DNA of 64,000 bases from Salinarchaeum sp. Harcht-Bsk1 (lineage in GTDB: Archaea > Halobacteriota > Halobacteria > Halobacteriales > Salinarchaeaceae): assembly GCF_000403645.1 (NCBI RefSeq), contig NC_021313.1, positions 2,437,014 to 2,501,013 on the forward strand. The letters are read 5' to 3'. Each line of letters begins with the position of its first letter. The stretch's first letter is position 1. The notes beneath the pieces were generated by a model. The model did not search any database and was not told the DNA's origin. It saw only the letters and a list, made by a program, of their open reading frames with translations. Below, piece by piece: positions 60,128 through 64,000 of this stretch. The position numbers were made by a program, and so were the translations under genes.

Positions 60128-60168
60128 TCCTGGGGAAGCCCACCGGCGGAGTCGAACCGCCGAGGTGC
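60128..60168 (-). promoter_or_regulatory. T-arm-like hairpin in the leader of the propeller protein gene
   Basis: The minus strand reads CGGCGGTTCGACTCCGCCG, a perfect 6-bp stem with a TTCGACT loop, like a tRNA T arm. A second hairpin (TCCCC...GGGGA) overlaps the ribosome-binding region 10-20 bases before the ATG at 60116. The same arrangement occurs at 62304-62340. Confidence 0.6.
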
Positions 60169-60182
60169 CATCGTGGGTCAGG

Positions 60183-62294
60183 CTATGGTTCGAGGTCGAC
60201 CACCGCGCTCCGCCCGTCCTCGAGGGTTATCTCGATGGCGTCGAGACATCCCTCGTGGTCGTCTTCCCAGGCGGAGCCGGTAGCGAACCGGAGTGCCCGA
60301 ACCTCCTCGTCGCGGTAGTTCTTGGGCGTCGAGTCGGCGTCGGACACGTAGTTCGACCAGTCGAAGGCGTCGGTCGACTGCAGGTCTGCGAGCGTCACGC
60401 CCGTGTCCTGCCCGAGGTACGCGTTCGGTGCGTCCCCCGGCGTCGAATCGGTGGTGTCGTAGTCGTGGTTGTGGTCGTAGAACGTGAGCTGGTTCGTGCC
60501 CGATTCGGTCCGCCAGGTTACCCAGGTGTCCGGACTGACGGTCCGATTGAGTGCGTCACCGGGCAGCGCCTGCAGGAGTCGACCGTACCAACTCGCGTCG
60601 TCGTTCGATCCGTCGGGGGAGGTGTAGATCTCCAGGAAGTAGTTCTGGGACACGCCCGACGGCGTGTTCGTCCGGTACCTGATCGACTGAATGTCCCCGA
60701 TGGTGAACGGCGCCAGGGCGCTGACGTAGTACGGGCCGAAGCTCTGGTCGAACGTCAGGTACAGTTGCTCGTAGGTGCCGCCGTCCTGGTTCGTCTGGGT
60801 GGGATCGTCCTTCCAGTAGCCCGATCCGAAGTAGCCGCCGTCGGAGACCGCCTCGAAGCCGGTGTTCCGTGCTGCGTCCTTGCCGAGTTCGATCCGTTGG
60901 GTCTGTGGTGGATCGTCGTTGTGGCGGCACTGCTCGGCGTAGAACCCCACGTCGAACCCGACGGAGTCCGTCTGGAGTTCGTTGCCGCGGTCGACCGGCA
61001 GCCACCACTCGAGACCGACGCAGTGGGTCGTCGAGTTCTCGAAGCAGTCGCGGCCGTCGTCGCCGTTCCCGTCCTCGGCGACCAGATCCACGCAGACACT
61101 GACGTGACTGTAGTCCTGGCCGGTCGGGGTGACGAACGAGCCCTCGTCACCGCTGCTGCGCTCGACGGGGTCGGCGTCTCGGTCGTAGTGGTAGATGTTC
61201 GCGCCCTGGTTGCCGCCCTTGACGACGACCTTGCTCACGCAGAAACCGTCGCCGCTGGCGTCGAAGCTCCCATCGGGCGAGTCGTCGGTTTCCCACGACG
61301 TGATCGTGCCGTCCGCGTCCCGACAGACCCGGACGTCGCCGTAGTCAGTCTCGTAGGTGGCACAAGCGCCGGGCGCCGGCAACGGACCGCCGGGCTCGTC
61401 GGACCCGATCCTGACGGCCTCGACGAGGCCGAAATCCGAACACTTCGGATTCATCCGCTGTCGCGTGGTCCCGTTCGGGAACTCCTCGGTTCCGGTCGTC
61501 ACTTCGTCGTAGGGCGTTTCGGGGCACGTGCCGGGGCCGAGCGACGGTGCCTGGGCGATCGTGGCGCCGTCGTCTCCGAGTGCACCGTCCAGTGGGATGC
61601 CGTGGTCGCTGCCCAGCACGCCGAGGAGTTCCGCGAGGCTGAGTTCGGGCGTGATGGGCACCTCGCCGTCGTCACGCTCGCCGTCACAGTCAGCGTCGTA
61701 CCAGAGCCGCGTCCGGATGGCGTCGGCGAGTTCGCCCTGACCGTCGGAGTCGTCCACGGCGGACTCGGGTTCGGTGACGTCGTTCTCTGCGTTCTCGGTG
61801 AGGGTGCCGTTCATCCAGACGAACCCGGGGTTGTCACAGAGGTGGAAACTCAGCGTGAGCCCGCCGCAGTCCCCCGGTTTCAAGTCCGTGAGGTGCACGA
61901 GTGGGAGCGGCGGCCCCGATCCGAACGTCTCTCCCGATACCGTCGTCCGCAGGGAGTGTTCCGGGTCCAGGTCCGCCGGCGTATCGGCGCCGTCCTCGCA
62001 GACGTAGCCGACTCCCTTCGCCGTCGTTTGCCCGGGCTCGGACGCGAAGGCGTCCTGCACTCCGTCGTTGTCCGGGTCGGGGTACGCTTCGATCTTCGTC
62101 CCGTTGTACCACTCCTGCCAGTCCACTTTGAGATCGAGCGATCCCGCGGCGAGGCTGTTCCCCTCGAACGCTTCGTCGTCGGTGAAGTACGCGCTCGTCC
62201 CGAGCGCTGCCCCGGTAGCGGCGACGCCGATGCCGCCGAGTCCGCCGAGGACCGTCCGCCGTGACAGCTCGATCGTGGTGTCGTCGTCGGTCAT
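60183..62294 (-). CDS. Large TasA/camelysin-like surface protein
   Basis: The 703-residue protein has a Tat motif (ELSRRTVLGGLGG) and GTSAYFTDDEAFEGN, then AAGSLDLKVDWQEW. The core has DLKPGDCGGLTLSFHLCDNP, ADAIRTRLWYDADCD and LLGVLGSDHGIPLDG. Residues ~255-420 hold an inserted domain (FCVSKVVVKGGNQGANIYHY ... SHVSVCVDL). The core ends at VGFDVGFYAEQCRHND (~460). The C-terminal ~240 residues are a separate beta-rich domain (LEIYTSPDGSNDDASWYGRL). It has many cysteines and acidic DPD repeats. Confidence 0.78.
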   Translation of the reverse strand: MTDDDTTIELSRRTVLGGLGGIGVAATGAALGTSAYFTDDEAFEGNSLAAGSLDLKVDWQEWYNGTKIEAYPDPDNDGVQDAFASEPGQTTAKGVGYVCEDGADTPADLDPEHSLRTTVSGETFGSGPPLPLVHLTDLKPGDCGGLTLSFHLCDNPGFVWMNGTLTENAENDVTEPESAVDDSDGQGELADAIRTRLWYDADCDGERDDGEVPITPELSLAELLGVLGSDHGIPLDGALGDDGATIAQAPSLGPGTCPETPYDEVTTGTEEFPNGTTRQRMNPKCSDFGLVEAVRIGSDEPGGPLPAPGACATYETDYGDVRVCRDADGTITSWETDDSPDGSFDASGDGFCVSKVVVKGGNQGANIYHYDRDADPVERSSGDEGSFVTPTGQDYSHVSVCVDLVAEDGNGDDGRDCFENSTTHCVGLEWWLPVDRGNELQTDSVGFDVGFYAEQCRHNDDPPQTQRIELGKDAARNTGFEAVSDGGYFGSGYWKDDPTQTNQDGGTYEQLYLTFDQSFGPYYVSALAPFTIGDIQSIRYRTNTPSGVSQNYFLEIYTSPDGSNDDASWYGRLLQALPGDALNRTVSPDTWVTWRTESGTNQLTFYDHNHDYDTTDSTPGDAPNAYLGQDTGVTLADLQSTDAFDWSNYVSDADSTPKNYRDEEVRALRFATGSAWEDDHEGCLDAIEITLEDGRSAVVDLEP

Positions 62295-62303
62295 TGGTGA
62301 TCC

Positions 62304-62342
62304 CTTCGTAGGGAAACCCACCGGCGGAGTCGAACCGCCGTG
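62304..62342 (-). promoter_or_regulatory. T-arm-like hairpin in the leader of the 703-residue protein gene
   Basis: The minus strand again reads CGGCGGTTCGACTCCGCCG followed by GTGGG. A TCCC-GGGA hairpin then ends at GGGATCAC just before the ATG at 62294. Sequence and spacing match 60128-60168. Confidence 0.6.
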
Positions 62343-62390
62343 CTCCGAGTGGGCCGGTCGTTCGTCGGCGATTCCACTGCCGTGACGTTT

Positions 62391-63755
62391 CTACTGCCAG
62401 TCGATCCCGACGAAGTCCTGGCCGTCGAAGTCACTCGTGGAGCCCTCGAACCGGAGGGTGCCCTCCACTGTCACCGTATTCGTCGCTGGAACGTTTTCGA
62501 TGGCCAGGAATGTGAGCCCATCCGTGGCATCGATATTGTCAGGGTTGACTGAAGCTCCATTGAGATCGACCTCTTTCACCACGGTCGTCACATTTGCGTC
62601 GCCGCTGGAGGCGGTCAGCGCGACATTGACCTCATTGGGGACACCACCCGGCCACTCCGGTTCTCCAGTGGACGCGCCATTCGCGGTCCCATCCGTGACG
62701 TCGTTGTCGGTGACGGTCTCTCCGTTGACGGTGAGCGAGGCGGTTTCAGCTACCGGATCGACCGTTGCGATGAAGTCCACATCGGTGTTGGCGGGGAACG
62801 TATCGCCGGGATTCGATCCCCACAACGTGGTGTTTTCGACGCCACCGCTGTCGCCATGAATTTGTATCTCGCCGCGACCCGATCCTGCCCGTGACAGGGC
62901 CTGCATCGAGAACGCCTTGTTATAGGAAATCTCGGAGAAGTCACCGGTGCCTACGGTTCCCTGGGGCAAACACGGGTTGTTCGTGCCGTCGTTGTGGCGG
63001 CACTGCTGCGCGTAGAACTCGAGGTCGAACTCGAGGGTGTCCGTCTGGATCTCGTTCCCGACGCTGGTGGGAATTTCCCAGTCGATGCACACACAGGGAC
63101 TCTCCCACTCCGATCCGGTGCCGCTGAAGCACTCCTGGTTGCCGGGTTCGAAGAAGCCGCCGTTCTCGCCGTCCTGGACCCGACCGTGGCCGTCCAGTGG
63201 GACGCCGGTACGGATCCGGGCGAGGAACTCCGCGAGCGTTCCGCTCCAGACCGCGTTGCAGTCGGAGACGGAATCTGGTCCGAACCCGCCGTCGTTGTTC
63301 TCCTCGATCTCGCAGTACTTGACCGTGAGCTGGATGCTCTCGGCGAGTTCGCCCTGCCCGTTGTTGTCTCTGGGCTCGGGCTCTGTGTAGCCGTTCTCGA
63401 AGTTGGCGGTCATCTGGCCGCAGAGCCAGAGGTAGGCCGGGTTCGTCTCGATGCGGGGACAGAAGGCGAGCAGACCGCTATCGCCCGGCTTCACGTCGTC
63501 GAGCTCGGCGGTGACGGCGTTGCCGTCGGCCGTGCCGGAGACGAGACCAGTGCCGGCCCGCCCCTGGTTCCAGTACGAGTAGTAGTCGACCAGCAGGTCG
63601 AGGGATCCGGCCGTGATGACGTTGTCTTCGAACGATTCCTCGTCTGTGAAGTACGCGCTCGTCCCGACGGCAGCACCCGCGGACGCGACGCCGATGGCGC
63701 CGAGTCCGCCGAGCACCCGTCGTCGGGTCAGATTGACGGTCTCTTTGTCGGTCAT
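62391..63755 (-). CDS. TasA/camelysin-like surface protein, first gene of the cluster
   Basis: The 454-residue protein has NLTRRRVLGGLGAIGVASAG (Tat signal), GTSAYFTDEESFEDN and TAGSLDLLVDYYSY. The core continues with DVKPGDSGLLAFCPRIETNP, LAESIQLTVKYCEIEE, LAEFLARIRTGVPLDG and ends LEFDLEFYAQQCRHNDGTNN (~255). The remaining ~200 residues are a Gly/Thr/Asn-rich beta domain (ATVDPVAETASLTVNGETVT). The frame is open upstream to 63965, but the Tat start at 63753-63755 and the promoter motif upstream fix the start. Confidence 0.78.
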   Translation of the reverse strand: MTDKETVNLTRRRVLGGLGAIGVASAGAAVGTSAYFTDEESFEDNVITAGSLDLLVDYYSYWNQGRAGTGLVSGTADGNAVTAELDDVKPGDSGLLAFCPRIETNPAYLWLCGQMTANFENGYTEPEPRDNNGQGELAESIQLTVKYCEIEENNDGGFGPDSVSDCNAVWSGTLAEFLARIRTGVPLDGHGRVQDGENGGFFEPGNQECFSGTGSEWESPCVCIDWEIPTSVGNEIQTDTLEFDLEFYAQQCRHNDGTNNPCLPQGTVGTGDFSEISYNKAFSMQALSRAGSGRGEIQIHGDSGGVENTTLWGSNPGDTFPANTDVDFIATVDPVAETASLTVNGETVTDNDVTDGTANGASTGEPEWPGGVPNEVNVALTASSGDANVTTVVKEVDLNGASVNPDNIDATDGLTFLAIENVPATNTVTVEGTLRFEGSTSDFDGQDFVGIDWQ

Positions 63756-63825
63756 GGTTGGCCCCGATCGAGACCGGAACGGTCGGTTCCGGCCGTCGGG
63801 TTGGATCGTCCAACGGAGGACACCA

Positions 63826-63838
63826 CCTTTGTTACACG
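63826..63838 (-). promoter_or_regulatory. TRTAACAA-type motif upstream of the TasA-like cluster
   Basis: The minus strand reads CGTGTAACAAAGG, ~77 bases before the first TasA-like gene. Between them are two hairpins (GTTGGA-CGA-TCCAAC and CCGGAAC-CGACC-GTTCCGG). Confidence 0.5.
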
Positions 63839-63839
63839 A

Positions 63840-64000
63840 TCTGATCCACGGACCGAACCCGTCGTTCGACGCGGCCTCGCGAGTCCGAACGTCGCGTTCG
63901 GCGACCGTCGATTGGGTCGAACGGACCGTTCGACGAGCGCATCGACGGGTGAACGGCCGATTCACCGAGCTGGATGCGTCCCTCTGTCCAGGGTTGTCAC
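63840..64000. other. Right edge, no gene seen
   Basis: Beyond the promoter motif I see no supported gene up to the window edge. A frame on the minus strand remains open but has no coding character. Confidence 0.4.

Noticed and set aside
60165-62264. 700-codon + strand open frame opposite the TasA-like gene
   Set aside because: Antisense shadow; the minus-strand frame has signal peptide, motifs and paralogues.

Overview
The window is a high-GC haloarchaeal (class Halobacteria) chromosome segment. The evidence is very acidic proteins, an archaeal-type ribosomal protein operon (eS4-uL5-uS14-uS8-uL6-eL32-eL19-uL18-uS5-uL30-uL15-SecY), an intron-containing tRNA-Gln, and many small haloarchaea-specific regulators (DUF7344-type winged helices, HalOD1 domains, an HTH-10 regulator).

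Layout. 1-7.2 kb: ribosomal/secY operon, + strand. 7.3-11.7 kb: minus-strand housekeeping genes, namely a zinc-ribbon membrane protein, a glutaredoxin-thioredoxin reductase fusion, the tRNA-splicing endonuclease EndA and a NucS-N/topoisomerase-zinc-ribbon protein. 11.7-14.9 kb: a lower-GC island (lipoprotein, candidate toxin-antitoxin pair) bounded by a 173-bp direct repeat of the promoter and first 47 codons of the NucS-like gene. 15-17.5 kb: small regulators. 17.5-41.4 kb: a large cell-surface glycan locus. 41.4-47 kb: small proteins, a polytopic membrane protein and regulators. 47-51.5 kb: GlmU, GlmM and a beta-CASP nuclease. 51.6-54.8 kb: small proteins, a ferritin-like/DtxR pair, an HNH protein, tRNA-Gln(TTG) with a 31-nt intron and a duplicated tRNA 3' end. 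54.9-63.8 kb: a minus-strand cluster of TasA/camelysin-like surface proteins with a SipW/Sec11-type signal peptidase.

How the genes fit together. GlmS, GlmM and the GlmU-like protein form a complete route from fructose-6-phosphate to UDP-GlcNAc. The UDP-hexosamine dehydrogenase, Gfo/Idh/MocA oxidoreductase, DegT aminotransferase and hexapeptide acetyltransferase match the Pseudomonas WbpA/B/E/D set that makes UDP-2,3-diacetamido-glucuronic acid. Glycosyltransferases, three polysaccharide deacetylases, a FemAB-like transferase, a DUF354 protein, an ATP-grasp ligase and a sugar formyltransferase would assemble and decorate the glycan. A short directional motif close to TRTAACAAW lies upstream of at least fourteen of these units, including glmS, glmM and the first TasA-like gene, and may be a shared promoter element.

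The most system-like find is the 55-63.8 kb cluster. Three large Tat-signal proteins carry a TasA-like start (AYFTDDE...GSLDLKVD), and these three plus a fourth share a (F/C)YAxQCRH motif. They sit with a signal peptidase whose reading frame is broken inside a G run. T-arm-like hairpins occupy two of the gaps between the genes. A haloarchaeal TasA/AbpA-type fibre or surface-coat system is the best reading, but that is inference.
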